Part shown: positions 26,101 through 33,854 of the stretch, in pieces
How positions within the stretch are numbered: position 1 is the first letter of the stretch
Layout: each line of letters starts with the position of its first letter
NCBI RefSeq assembly: GCF_009668025.1
Contig: NZ_WJXZ01000006.1
Location: 1 to 64,000 of the forward strand
Source of the DNA: Larkinella terrae
Lineage (GTDB): Bacteria > Bacteroidota > Bacteroidia > Cytophagales > Spirosomataceae
DNA length: 64,000 nucleotides
Direction of reading: 5' to 3'
Position numbers and translations under genes: made by a program
Notes under the pieces: model-generated
Seen by the model: the letters and a program-made list of their open reading frames with translations, nothing else
Databases searched by the model: none
Told to the model about the DNA's origin: nothing

Positions 26101-27796
26101 CCACCAGTTGCACATCCAGATCGCTCCGAACGACCAGGCTGTCGTCCAGGAGATTTGTGGCCAGGAGGTTGGCCTGTTGAACCGTCCCCCGAACATCGAA
26201 GAGGTTTTTAGCACCCCGCAGGTCAAATTCACCGTTCAGGCTGAACGTCAGGTTGGTATCTTTCGCGCTGACCTGACCCCGGAAAAAGGATTGCTGCAAA
26301 TTTCCATGAACCGCGATGTTGCGGTATTTGTAATTGCGAAAACCCACGCGGGTGAACTGCGCATTGAGATCGAGCGAGCCATCTTTGATGGTCAATCCCC
26401 GTCCTTCAAACTTGCCCTGACCATCGATGCGCTGCAGGTCGGACTGGTCGATGAGCGAACCGGCATCCACATCCGTCAGCTTCAGATTCCCGCTGTACGT
26501 CGTACCCTGATCGCCGTTCAGGTGAAGCGCCAGATCACCCGAAACCGAACCGATTTTGGTTTTAAAAGTGCCAACGGTTTTAAAATCGATGAATCGGCCG
26601 GCGTAGGTGGCCGCAAAATCGAGGGTGCCCAGTTTGGCCATGATTCGGTCGAAATCCGGGTCGGAATAATAGGGGCGAAGGTCCGCCAGGTTCACCTGCG
26701 AGGGCTTGAACCGGAAATCGACAATCGTATTTTCGTCACTGTCCGGCAGGCCTTTAAAGGCCAGATCGCCCACCAGCCGACTCCGGTGATTGGGTCCGAA
26801 CCGGATGTCGGCATTGGTGACTTTGAAGTTTTTAATCCGCCCCACGTAGTCACCCGAAGCGCGGGCAACGTCGAAATTATCGTTAAAATAGGAGGTAAAC
26901 GGCGCCAGATCCTGCGCCCGAACGACTGAGTTGCGCAGGTTGGCCCGCATGACCACTTCGTCGTTAAACTCGTTGAAAGCCGAAAAATTGTCGTACGAAA
27001 AAACCAGTTTATTCCGAACCGTCGAGCCATTGATGCGGGCGAACAGGCTATCCAGCCGCATTTCCTTGGCGCAATACAGGAACTTCGTATCGAGCCGGTG
27101 AATCCGCAGATTTCCCTGTTTTTCGAAGCCCTTCATCCGCCCGATGTTCACCGCAATGGTGTCACCCAGTAACAGGAAGCTATTTAGGTTGGCGCTTATA
27201 CCACTGACCTTGAAGTGATTGTAATCGAAAAGCCGCCCGCCCATAGTCGATTTGCGCATGTCGTTGTACGTAAACGTGCCATCGATGAGGGTAGCTTTTC
27301 CGATGGTGAACGGGATATTCTGGTTGGCAACGGACGGTTTGGTCGTGTCGCGGGTCATTTCGTTGATCCGTTCCACAAAATCGTCGATATTCAGATTACC
27401 GGTTTTGGCGTCTTTCACCAGGGCAACGCGCGGTTGGTACAGCAGCACCTCGTCCAGGTGAATATCGGTCGCCGAATTGTTGATTAATTTCTCGAGGGCC
27501 AGACCGACTTCCAGGCGCCCGACGCTGATCATCGGTTTCAGATCGCGGTTGCGAATCGTCACTTCTTCAAGTGTCAGGGAATTCACCCAGACATTGGGAA
27601 AGGAAAATTTGATGTCAATCCGTTGAATATCGACCGGAAACAGCAGCTTTTCAGACACCCGTTTGGCCGCGTAACGCACCAATTCGGTCTGTACGGCCGG
27701 TATTTGCAGACTAACCACCACGATTCCGGCCACCAGCAATACGACCAACACGGTGTAAAGCAGGGTTTTAAGAAGTATGGCGAAGAATGAACGCAT
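23147..27796 (-). CDS. tamB: translocation/assembly module TamB
   Basis: At 1,549 residues this is a full-length AsmA/TamB-type protein. One N-terminal membrane anchor (about 6-28) precedes a long beta-rich periplasmic body that should form a lipid-carrying groove. The C-terminal DUF490 domain (about 1090-1500) contains GRLTLDYLKADIG, MTGAYEIQQGEYTFTF and LLGEWTLEYWL-type strands. TamB bridges inner and outer membranes in phospholipid transport and outer-membrane protein assembly. The tail is proline-rich. It diverges from tsaD, an arrangement frequent in Bacteroidota. Confidence 0.93.
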   Translation of the reverse strand: MRSFFAILLKTLLYTVLVVLLVAGIVVVSLQIPAVQTELVRYAAKRVSEKLLFPVDIQRIDIKFSFPNVWVNSLTLEEVTIRNRDLKPMISVGRLEVGLALEKLINNSATDIHLDEVLLYQPRVALVKDAKTGNLNIDDFVERINEMTRDTTKPSVANQNIPFTIGKATLIDGTFTYNDMRKSTMGGRLFDYNHFKVSGISANLNSFLLLGDTIAVNIGRMKGFEKQGNLRIHRLDTKFLYCAKEMRLDSLFARINGSTVRNKLVFSYDNFSAFNEFNDEVVMRANLRNSVVRAQDLAPFTSYFNDNFDVARASGDYVGRIKNFKVTNADIRFGPNHRSRLVGDLAFKGLPDSDENTIVDFRFKPSQVNLADLRPYYSDPDFDRIMAKLGTLDFAATYAGRFIDFKTVGTFKTKIGSVSGDLALHLNGDQGTTYSGNLKLTDVDAGSLIDQSDLQRIDGQGKFEGRGLTIKDGSLDLNAQFTRVGFRNYKYRNIAVHGNLQQSFFRGQVSAKDTNLTFSLNGEFDLRGAKNLFDVRGTVQQANLLATNLLDDSLVVRSDLDVQLVGNTVNELVGNARLLNTYLTYGKRNLILDTLFFASSVTGNERTISVNSDYLDANLKGNFQLTHVADDLNRIAKEYRLNFAGNAAGMAAYYQEKLRKPVPVVPYNIDYSFLLKNAQPLLTLIYPSLYASPNTKLEGRFGVDQSSLLTLTGTIDTLKFDTYNFYKSTVDLNTSKFVNSPDVLASLIIGSKQQQFGSLAATENLQAEASWDVNHIDFTTSLQQQKSSNRADLNGSLTFKGDAIDIELEQSKFRLLDSIWTISPENLIRIVGPEITVRNLAVSNQNQFISISGRASQDSLQTLDVEARNFLLATLNPVLETKISGVANGKVAIRGLYGLPLLDGNMTIDSLKYNDFLIGNVVNRSTLDQSNRINLDTRIRRLDRELLAITGVYTPGASASNPLDLKAVLEGTDLRILEPFVKDIATNLGGTATGVVTIKGKVSSPVLGGTVDITNGRLTLDYLKADIGFSDKVYFGASEIVAKNMVLTDLNGGRATLRGGVFHDGFKYFTVDLNIVDMKNFKILNTTLKDNDQFYGTAVASGRASIDGPFDNLNIRANVTSNRGTKIYIPLDQATTVSKEEVIRFINVSPAHRDSVAQTNEPVVDLSGIRMDFNLSITPDAYCEIQLDRQTGDIIKAYGTGQLAMKIDTKGDFTMTGAYEIQQGEYTFTFENVINKRFQMLPNSRITWTGDPYEAMVDVKTAYTQYASLAPILQYYSSSSTNNPDRTRRYPVDLLINLNGRLLAPDISYDLKVKEYPQQPDFRQAVAAFESRLKSNDQELGRQVSSILLFNQLAPGEGLGLIDPASSAGNNMVGSGLTNSLSELLSNQISRLASTLDKNLDVGVSLNGLDQNLVNNLQVRLSYRFNDRFRISRDGGFTYGQNQTSVASLLGEWTLEYWLSPDGQLRLKMYNRNQNQLGTINATTYGTLTTGGGMSIQYTRSFNRLFGPAAVPPRPGIQPQPTPIERPANTIPAPVSETSALQEKDDFQL

Positions 27797-27805
27797 CTAG
27801 TCTTC

Positions 27806-27910
27806 AATGAACAATGAATAATGTAAAATGAACAATGCGTGTCCGTTCCGACGGCTGATTTTAGGACAAATCAATCGAACCGGAAGGATATTCATTATTC
27901 ATTGGTCATT
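27806..27910. repeat. inverted repeat between tamB and tsaD, AATGAACAATGAATAATG type
   Basis: AATGAACAATGAATAATG (27806-27823) pairs with CATTATTCATTGGTCATT (27893-27910) with a single mismatch; extra partial copies of the same word flank both arms. It fills most of the divergent promoter gap and shares its word with the element at 11515, so it probably belongs to one repeat family. Confidence 0.8.
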
Positions 27911-27944
27911 ATTCATTACTTTCGATATTGATTACTTTTGAAAA

Positions 27945-28949
27945 ATGACAATTCTGGCAATTGAATCTTCCTGCGACGAGACGTCGGCTGCTGTTTCTGT
28001 TAACGGAAAAATACAATCTAATGTTGTGGCAACCCAGCTAATCCATGAACAGTACGGGGGTGTTGTTCCCGAACTGGCCTCGCGGGTGCATCAGCAACGG
28101 ATTGTTCCCGTCGTCGAACGAGCCCTGTCTCAAGCAAACATACAAAAAAACGCATTAAATGCCGTAGCTTTTACGCGCGGCCCCGGATTATTAGGCTCGT
28201 TGCTGGTTGGTACTTCCTTTGCCAAAGCATTTGCCCTGGCACTGGACATTCCGCTCATCGAAGTACACCACATGCAGGCACATGTGCTGGCGCACTTCAT
28301 CGATGAACACCATTTTCCGAAGTTTCCGTTCCTGTGCCTGACGGTCAGTGGGGGGCACACCCAGATTATGCTGGTGCGGGATTACCTGGACATGGAAATT
28401 ATCGGGCAAACCCAGGACGACGCCGTGGGGGAAGCCTTCGATAAAACCGCTAAACTGCTCAATTTGCCCTATCCGGGTGGGCCGCTCATTGATCGGTATG
28501 CCCAGCAGGGCAATCCGCTGGCGTTCCCGTTTCCCGAAGTGGAAATGCCGGGGCTGGATTTTTCCTTCAGTGGCATCAAAACCGCTTTTCTGTACTTCCT
28601 GCAAAAGCAGACCCGGGCCAATCCGGACTTTATCGCCCAAAATCTGCCGGATATCTGTGCCAGCATCCAGCGTACGCTAATTAAAATTCTGCTGACCAAA
28701 CTGCGGAAAGCCGCCCGCCAGACCGGTATTCGCGAAATTGCGCTGGCCGGGGGCGTTTCGGCCAACTCCGGTTTGCGGGCCAGATTGACCGAAATGGGGC
28801 AGGAGGAAGGCTGGAACGTATACATTCCCAAGTTTGAATACTGCACCGATAATGCCGCAATGATTGCGATGGCGGCCCATTTCAAGTATTTAAAAGGCGA
28901 ATTCACCTCCCAGGAGGTCAGTCCGATGCCCCGCTGGTCAATCGGTTGA
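27945..28949 (+). CDS. tsaD: tRNA N6-adenosine threonylcarbamoyltransferase TsaD
   Basis: The protein has the Kae1/TsaD ASKHA fold: IESSCDETS at the N-terminus, FTRGPGLLGSL, the metal ligands HHMQAH (108-113), VSGGHTQ and a closing EYCTDNAAMIA with a metal-binding Asp. Its 334 residues match the family. TsaD transfers the threonylcarbamoyl group to A37 of tRNAs that read ANN codons, in the TsaB/E/D complex in the cytoplasm. It is essential in most bacteria. Confidence 0.98.
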   Translation: MTILAIESSCDETSAAVSVNGKIQSNVVATQLIHEQYGGVVPELASRVHQQRIVPVVERALSQANIQKNALNAVAFTRGPGLLGSLLVGTSFAKAFALALDIPLIEVHHMQAHVLAHFIDEHHFPKFPFLCLTVSGGHTQIMLVRDYLDMEIIGQTQDDAVGEAFDKTAKLLNLPYPGGPLIDRYAQQGNPLAFPFPEVEMPGLDFSFSGIKTAFLYFLQKQTRANPDFIAQNLPDICASIQRTLIKILLTKLRKAARQTGIREIALAGGVSANSGLRARLTEMGQEEGWNVYIPKFEYCTDNAAMIAMAAHFKYLKGEFTSQEVSPMPRWSIG

Positions 28950-28983
28950 TAAACCGTCGGGAACGATTGCTTACATTTGCCCC

Positions 28984-29820
28984 ATGAATGCACCTGTTTT
29001 AAAGGAAATACGGATTTACCCCATCAAATCGCTGGGCGGGATTTCGCTGTCTGAAGCCGAAGTTGAATTAAAAGGTTTTCGCTACGACCGGCGCTGGATG
29101 CTGGTAAAACCCGACGGCGTTTTTTTGACGCAACGGGAAAATACCGTTATGGCGCTGGTGGAGGTGGAATTGACCGATCGGCATTTGCGGGTCTACCACC
29201 GGCACCGCCCGGACGATTTTCTGGAAATACCGCTCGATCAGGCAACGGACGAGCAACTGACGGCCTATGTCTGGGATGATCAGGCCGTCGATTCGCGGGT
29301 GGTCAGTCAGGAAGCCGACGACTGGTTCAGCCGACTGCTCGGGTTGGAGTGCCGACTGGTTTATATGCCCGAAAACTCCCGGCGCTCGGTTGATCCGAAA
29401 TATGCCCAACCCAACGATGTCGTTAGTTTTGCCGATGGCTATCCGTACCTGGTGATCAGTACGGATTCGCTGGACGAGTTGAACCGGCGGGTGGAAAAAC
29501 CGCTCGAAATGATCCGGTTTCGGCCCAATCTGGTGGTGGAAGGCGTTCTGCCGCACGATGAGGATACCTGGTACCGGTTTCAGATTGGCGAGTTGCGGTT
29601 TTTGGGAGTAAAGCCCTGCGCCCGCTGCGTGCTGACCACCATTGACCCGGAAACCAGTCTGAAAGGCAAGGAACCGCTCAAGACCCTGGCGACCTATCGG
29701 CGGCTAGACAACAAGATCCTCTTTGGTCAGAATGTGCTGGCCGAAACGCCGGGAATCCTGCGGGTTGGCGATCCGGTGCAGGTGCTGGAACGACGCCCCG
29801 CCCGACTCCCATTTTCTTAA
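28984..29820 (+). CDS. MOSC domain protein with N-terminal beta barrel
   Basis: Residues 1-115 form the MOSC_N barrel (EIRIYPIKSLGGI, YDRRWMLV). The MOSC domain follows and carries the conserved cysteine region KPCARCVLTTIDPET (about 213-227). MOSC proteins handle sulfur bound to molybdenum cofactor or reduce N-hydroxylated compounds (YiiM/YcbX-like). No ferredoxin domain is fused, unlike YcbX. It lies 34 nt after tsaD. Confidence 0.9.
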   Translation: MNAPVLKEIRIYPIKSLGGISLSEAEVELKGFRYDRRWMLVKPDGVFLTQRENTVMALVEVELTDRHLRVYHRHRPDDFLEIPLDQATDEQLTAYVWDDQAVDSRVVSQEADDWFSRLLGLECRLVYMPENSRRSVDPKYAQPNDVVSFADGYPYLVISTDSLDELNRRVEKPLEMIRFRPNLVVEGVLPHDEDTWYRFQIGELRFLGVKPCARCVLTTIDPETSLKGKEPLKTLATYRRLDNKILFGQNVLAETPGILRVGDPVQVLERRPARLPFS

Positions 29821-29863
29821 ATTTATTTTGCGCTGCCAACGGTTGCAGGGCGGAAATTGATGT

Positions 29864-30718
29864 ATGAAGTTCATTGACACGATTCAACGACTGCTGCGGA
29901 AGGCCCATTACCTCAGTCTCGATGTGGTGGTTGGAGCAGTGATTTCCCATATTATGGTGGCTCGCTTGCCCGATGGCCACCGGCCGGTTGGCTGGGCAAC
30001 CACACTATTACTGGCCATTTGTGTATTTGTGATTTACGCTGTCGATCGGCTTTACGATGTCCACAAGAGCCTGACAACCAATTCTGAAATGACCATTCGC
30101 CACCGGTTTCACGCCGAAAACCGGCTGGTGTTGCGGCAGGTTTTGCTGGGGCTGGTGGCGGTTTGTGCCATTCTTCTTTTCTGGTTGCCTAAAAGCGTTA
30201 TTCTGTTCGGCACCGGGCTGGCCCTGTTTTCGGGGGCTTACGTCTGGGGTGTCTCGCGGCTCGGCGTTTCCAACTCAAAGCTGGCCTGGAAGGAACCCGC
30301 CGTCACGCTGGCCTACACCGTTGGCGTCTGGGGCAGTTCATGGGCGCAGAAACCGACCATCGGCTGGTCCGAAATTGGACTGGGAGTTTTGTTCCTTTTC
30401 ATCGTTTTCCAGAATTTACTGCTGTTCTCCGTAATGGAATCCTACGAATTTCCAGACACCGCCTACAACCTGGCGACGATTCTGGGGTTCGACCGTAGCG
30501 ATGTCGTGTTGCGGACAATCACGGTGGTGGTAACGGTTCTTGCGCTGGTAATCTTCTTCATGGCCGACGACCGGTTTGCCCAGCGGGCGGCCGTCATTGA
30601 AGGCATGATGAGTGCGGTTTTGTACCTGATCCAGCGCTATCCGAACCGGTTTTTGACGGACGAACGCTACCGCTGGATCGGCGACGGTATTTTTTGGCTG
30701 CCGGTTTTGATTCTTTGA
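29864..30718 (+). CDS. UbiA-like polytopic membrane protein
   Basis: About eight hydrophobic helices span 284 residues. The first loop carries FVIYAVDRLYDVHKS, resembling the first Asp-rich motif of UbiA prenyltransferases; a clear second motif was not found. It may be a divergent prenyltransferase or an inactive relative. It is the last host gene before the phage region and ends near a strong palindrome. Confidence 0.65.
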   Translation: MKFIDTIQRLLRKAHYLSLDVVVGAVISHIMVARLPDGHRPVGWATTLLLAICVFVIYAVDRLYDVHKSLTTNSEMTIRHRFHAENRLVLRQVLLGLVAVCAILLFWLPKSVILFGTGLALFSGAYVWGVSRLGVSNSKLAWKEPAVTLAYTVGVWGSSWAQKPTIGWSEIGLGVLFLFIVFQNLLLFSVMESYEFPDTAYNLATILGFDRSDVVLRTITVVVTVLALVIFFMADDRFAQRAAVIEGMMSAVLYLIQRYPNRFLTDERYRWIGDGIFWLPVLIL

Positions 30719-30738
30719 CCGTTTTATCCGACATTTTA

Positions 30739-30775
30739 CGGTTTTGAAACCTTTTACCAAAAGGTTTCAAAACCG
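30739..30775. terminator. 17-bp perfect palindrome between converging genes
   Basis: CGGTTTTGAAACCTTTT and its exact complement flank a 3-nt loop (ACC). It sits between the rightward UbiA-like gene and the leftward phage repressor gene, so bidirectional termination is likely. No strong T run follows on either side. It also marks the approximate host-prophage junction. Confidence 0.7.
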
Positions 30776-30827
30776 GCTTATTCCACTCACAGAGCCGATT
30801 TTGGCCCCGAGGTAACTGATTAGGTAA

Positions 30828-31391
30828 TTAAGCGATAGCTGGAGACGTTACATCGGCCATCATGTGCGCTACTTCCTTCTCGCTGTATTTTTGTTCGCGG
30901 AAGTAAAGACGCGGCTGATCGATGTACACCAATTCGTTCGCCTGGTTACCCGTGGTATAATCAGCTACCCAATTAAAACCCGCTTTCGCTAAAACTTTGT
31001 CGACTAAAGCCTGATACTTTTCCTGAATTGCGTCAGCTCTTTTTTCAATAGGTTCAACGGCTTCCTTTATCAACCGCTGTATTTCTGCTTCCTGATATTG
31101 CAATTCCGCAGAACCGTTTCCTGCTCCACCAATTTTTGAATCCGGTTTATCCGCTTCGTCAATTCGGCCAGATGCCAAGGCGTTTAAGTTTACCTCGCCT
31201 GGCCACGTCCGATGTAGTGCTGCGAAAACTGCCCAAGTAGGTTTCTTTTTGGGATACTCATCGAATAAAGTGATCTCACGCAAAACCTGATAGTTTAAGC
31301 CAGTCAGTTTCGATACCTCACTCGCCCCTCCCTTCTTGTTAATCAACTCCGCAGTCCAATCGCGAAGTGGATCCTTCACATTTTCATCCAT
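30828..31391 (-). CDS. phage repressor-like HTH protein
   Basis: The N-terminal 60 residues contain a helix-turn-helix-like stretch (GGASEVSKLTGLNYQVLREI). The centre is a predicted coiled coil (about 95-130) that could dimerise, and the C-terminus is mixed alpha/beta. No LexA-type protease motif was seen. Position is the main evidence: it is the only leftward gene at the left end, faces the early operon, and has operator-like palindromes directly before it. It could also be a regulator other than the main repressor. Confidence 0.65.
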   Translation of the reverse strand: MDENVKDPLRDWTAELINKKGGASEVSKLTGLNYQVLREITLFDEYPKKKPTWAVFAALHRTWPGEVNLNALASGRIDEADKPDSKIGGAGNGSAELQYQEAEIQRLIKEAVEPIEKRADAIQEKYQALVDKVLAKAGFNWVADYTTGNQANELVYIDQPRLYFREQKYSEKEVAHMMADVTSPAIA

Positions 31392-31397
31392 AATTTT

Positions 31398-31449
31398 TAA
31401 GTATTTATATAATTTTGTTTGTGATTAACTAAGTATTTACTTATTATTG
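31398..31449 (+). promoter_or_regulatory. early promoter with two operator palindromes
   Basis: TAAGTATTTATATA (31398-31411, half-perfect) and TAAGTATTTACTTA (31430-31443, perfect dyad TAAGTA-N2-TACTTA) lie in the divergent gap. TTTG (31418-31421), 20 nt, then TATTATTG (31442-31449, 7 of 8 to TANNTTTG) form a rightward promoter. The perfect operator sits between the two boxes and covers the first two bases of the -7 box. Confidence 0.65.
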
Positions 31450-31481
31450 TACATCAATTGTCAGCAAATACAACTTTAATG

Positions 31482-31512
31482 CAAAACTAATTTTCAGTTA
31501 ATGCTGAACAAA
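31482..31512 (-). promoter_or_regulatory. leftward promoter for the repressor gene
   Basis: On the minus strand TTTG (31512-31509), exactly 19 nt, then TAGTTTTG (31489-31482) match the Bacteroidota consensus fully. Transcription would start near 31475 and give a leader of about 84 nt containing both operator palindromes, so repressor bound there could block its own transcript. Confidence 0.65.
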
Positions 31513-31526
31513 CGTAAGTAAAACAT

Positions 31527-31862
31527 ATGAAAACAGCAAGCAAAAACTACACAAACGCTCAATTAGACTTACTGTACGGTCAAATAAAGGATACGAAGTA
31601 CTCCCTTGAAGTACATGAGGTCTTAAAAGAATGGGTTAAAACGGGGAAGATTGCAAAGAAATTCAAGCACATTGACCAGAATAAAATCCGGCTAGTCGTT
31701 TTTACCGTTGCGAAAAAATTCTCTACGAAGGAGTTAAAAGTGACCACCACCAATAGCGACTACTACATTGAAGAGGTTTGGGACGCAGTTGTCGAGGTTA
31801 TTAAACGTCGAAAAGCAAAATCTTTTGAGAAGGCGGCCCAGATTGAAGAGGCTCTAGCTTAA
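31527..31862 (+). CDS. first early-operon protein, unknown
   Basis: A basic 111-residue protein, mostly helical, with KIAKKFKHIDQNKIRLVVFT in its middle. It is the first gene after the rightward early promoter, the place taken by Cro or CII-like regulators in lambdoid phages, but no clear HTH was found. A TAAGTA half-site overlaps its ribosome binding region. The gene is markedly AT-rich compared with host genes. Confidence 0.6.
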   Translation: MKTASKNYTNAQLDLLYGQIKDTKYSLEVHEVLKEWVKTGKIAKKFKHIDQNKIRLVVFTVAKKFSTKELKVTTTNSDYYIEEVWDAVVEVIKRRKAKSFEKAAQIEEALA

Positions 31863-31902
31863 GCAAGTACTTAATTAACTTAACTCTTCTCTTTAGGTAT
31901 TC

Positions 31903-32514
31903 ATGGAGCTTTCGGAAAAAGATCTTGAGGATTCAATATACAATGCTGCTATCGATAGTTATGGTCGCCTATTTTTAGAAGAACGGGGCTTAACTCTCAA
32001 TGGAAAAATATTCAGACAGGTAAATCTTGGGGACTATGGAATAGCCGACTTAATCACAATCCATTATATCGGAAAGAAGAAGAACATCCACAATCCAGAT
32101 GGAAAGCCAATTAAGACAATCCTCATTACAGTTTATGAATTGAAGAAGGGCCTAGTTGGACTTGCTACATATGGTCAGCTTCACCGTTATATGCGTGGAG
32201 TACAGGAACTAGCAAAAACAACAAGGGCAAATAAGTCGGGTGGTGTAGACATACAGGTTTGGATAAATGGAACTCTGATCGGCGATGGAATTGAATCAAT
32301 TGACGCCTGGGATTTAATTACCTCTTCGCCAGGGATGAGTGCCTACATTTACAAGTTTGGCTTTGATGGACTTTCATTCATACAAATCGAACGTGACCAT
32401 ATGCCGACACGGGCCATAAACGAGGACATTATTAAGTCGGTTGATTTTAAAGCAAGAGAGTTTATTTCCACCCGCTCCATTGGGGAGTATATAGATTTCC
32501 TCAAAAAGAAATGA
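31903..32514 (+). CDS. PD-(D/E)XK nuclease-fold protein
   Basis: The 203-residue protein shows a nuclease-like core: Asp49 in YGIADLITIHY, then E79-x-K81 in ITVYELKKG, followed by YGQLHRYMRGV with Gln92 and Tyr96, as in the helix after the active site of many restriction-type nucleases. Spacing between Asp49 and Glu79 fits the fold. It could process phage or host DNA; substrate unknown. AT-rich. Confidence 0.6.
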   Translation: MELSEKDLEDSIYNAAIDSYGRLFLEERGLTLNGKIFRQVNLGDYGIADLITIHYIGKKKNIHNPDGKPIKTILITVYELKKGLVGLATYGQLHRYMRGVQELAKTTRANKSGGVDIQVWINGTLIGDGIESIDAWDLITSSPGMSAYIYKFGFDGLSFIQIERDHMPTRAINEDIIKSVDFKAREFISTRSIGEYIDFLKKK

Positions 32515-32577
32515 ACGCCGGAAAAATCACCCGCAGGCGCTCAGATGCCAATTTTCTGCCAGTTGAGCACAAAGATC

Positions 32578-32952
32578 ATGACAAACGAAACTACGGATTA
32601 TAAAATCCTGAGCCGGTACTTTATTGGTGAAAATTGCCACCTGATGCCTGGCCGGAAGGTGACCGGGGTATATGTTATTAATAGCGTATACGTAGGAGCG
32701 TCACACGATATAAGGGCGCGAATTCTTCGCCATATCACACAGGCAGTTCGGGGCCAACATTCAAATAAGGCTCTGGAAGCGCACATTTTGAAGTGTATTC
32801 AGGACGGCGATCCACTGCGGATTACTTTAGCCAGTCAGCACACTCCCGACGAAGCAAAGGTCTATTTCGAACTTCAGTCAAAAGGGTTTCTGCTTCTCAA
32901 TTCACCGCAGGGTAGACTTCGGAATCAGTCAAAATTTAGCAAGCCAGCATGA
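32578..32952 (+). CDS. GIY-YIG domain protein
   Basis: The domain begins GVYVIN and continues VYVGAS with Arg/His residues in IRARILRH, the order of a GIY-YIG nuclease. The C-terminal part contains DEAKVYFELQSKGFLLLNS, as seen in phage- or plasmid-borne family members. The ATG used gives a natural N-terminus (MTNETTDYK); an ATG 33 nt upstream is in frame. The gene ends 4 nt into the next one. Confidence 0.75.
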   Translation: MTNETTDYKILSRYFIGENCHLMPGRKVTGVYVINSVYVGASHDIRARILRHITQAVRGQHSNKALEAHILKCIQDGDPLRITLASQHTPDEAKVYFELQSKGFLLLNSPQGRLRNQSKFSKPA

Positions 32953-33854
32953 GCGAGGTAACCGGATATCAGCTAACCAAAGCCTTCTATCGACTTGTAG
33001 GCGATAGTGAGGAAATTCAAAAGGCAGTCATGCCCCACCACCAGAGCCTATACACCTGGATATGCGAACTCCGTAATCGTATTCAGATATACGATCCTAA
33101 AGCCGAAATATTGGACTTGCCACGCGAGTACACCATGAAAATGACGTTCATCGGTTCGCCTGTGAAGCTAAAGTCCTGCATTGAAGATTTGATTAAATGG
33201 GGCGTGATTGAATTGGTTACTAAGGGTAAAAACGATTATACGGGCTCCACCAAAGTAAAACTTAGCTGTTCATTTATGAACAAGTACTGTACAGCTAATG
33301 AACAGCTACCGAACAGCAACAGTACAGCTACCGAACAGCCATCGAACACAATAAAAACAGATAAAACAGAAGAAACAGAATTAACAGTAAAAACAGAAGA
33401 AAACGGGAAAGGCGCTGACGCGCCCGAACAGCAAGTTGAAACTGTTTTTGTTAAACCTACTGACCTGACGGCGCAAAGCGCCCCCACCACCCCCCCGGTT
33501 CCGGCCGCCCCCCCACCACCCCCAAAGCCTGCCCGAACAAGTCCGCCGGAAACCTCGCTGCCGTTCGGCGAGAATTTCAGAGTCGCCTGGGAACGCTGGC
33601 TGGCTTACCGAAGGGAACGGCATTTACCCGCCTACAAACCCATTGGTTTATCCAGTGCGCTATCTGAACTGGAAACGCTGGCCGATCAAAACGAAGTAAC
33701 CGCCATTGCAATCATCAACCAAAGTATCAACAAAAACTGGCAAGGACTCTTTGCTCTCAAATCCAATGACAACGGAAACAAAATCCCCCGCACCCCTCCA
33801 CCAGTTACTGCCCGAATTGAACCCGTCGCTGGCCGTCGGTTCGGAAAGTGGTAG
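32949..33854 (+). CDS. phage replication protein, O-like
   Basis: The N-terminal 110 residues look like a winged-helix DNA-binding domain. A low-complexity Thr/Glu linker follows, then a Pro-rich segment (PPVPAAPPPPPKP), and then a C-terminal helical domain (FRVAWERWLAYRRERH ... IINQSINKNWQGLFAL) of the type that contacts helicase loaders. This two-domain design and the adjoining DnaC-like gene suggest an origin-binding replication protein. The Pro segment is encoded by runs of up to seven C. Confidence 0.7.
   Translation: MSEVTGYQLTKAFYRLVGDSEEIQKAVMPHHQSLYTWICELRNRIQIYDPKAEILDLPREYTMKMTFIGSPVKLKSCIEDLIKWGVIELVTKGKNDYTGSTKVKLSCSFMNKYCTANEQLPNSNSTATEQPSNTIKTDKTEETELTVKTEENGKGADAPEQQVETVFVKPTDLTAQSAPTTPPVPAAPPPPPKPARTSPPETSLPFGENFRVAWERWLAYRRERHLPAYKPIGLSSALSELETLADQNEVTAIAIINQSINKNWQGLFALKSNDNGNKIPRTPPPVTARIEPVAGRRFGKW

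Noticed and set aside
33706-33765. Longer N-terminus for the DnaC-like loader
   Set aside because: The extra 20 codons lie wholly inside the O-like gene and read as low-complexity Ser/Lys. The Met at 33766 already overlaps that gene by 89 bp.
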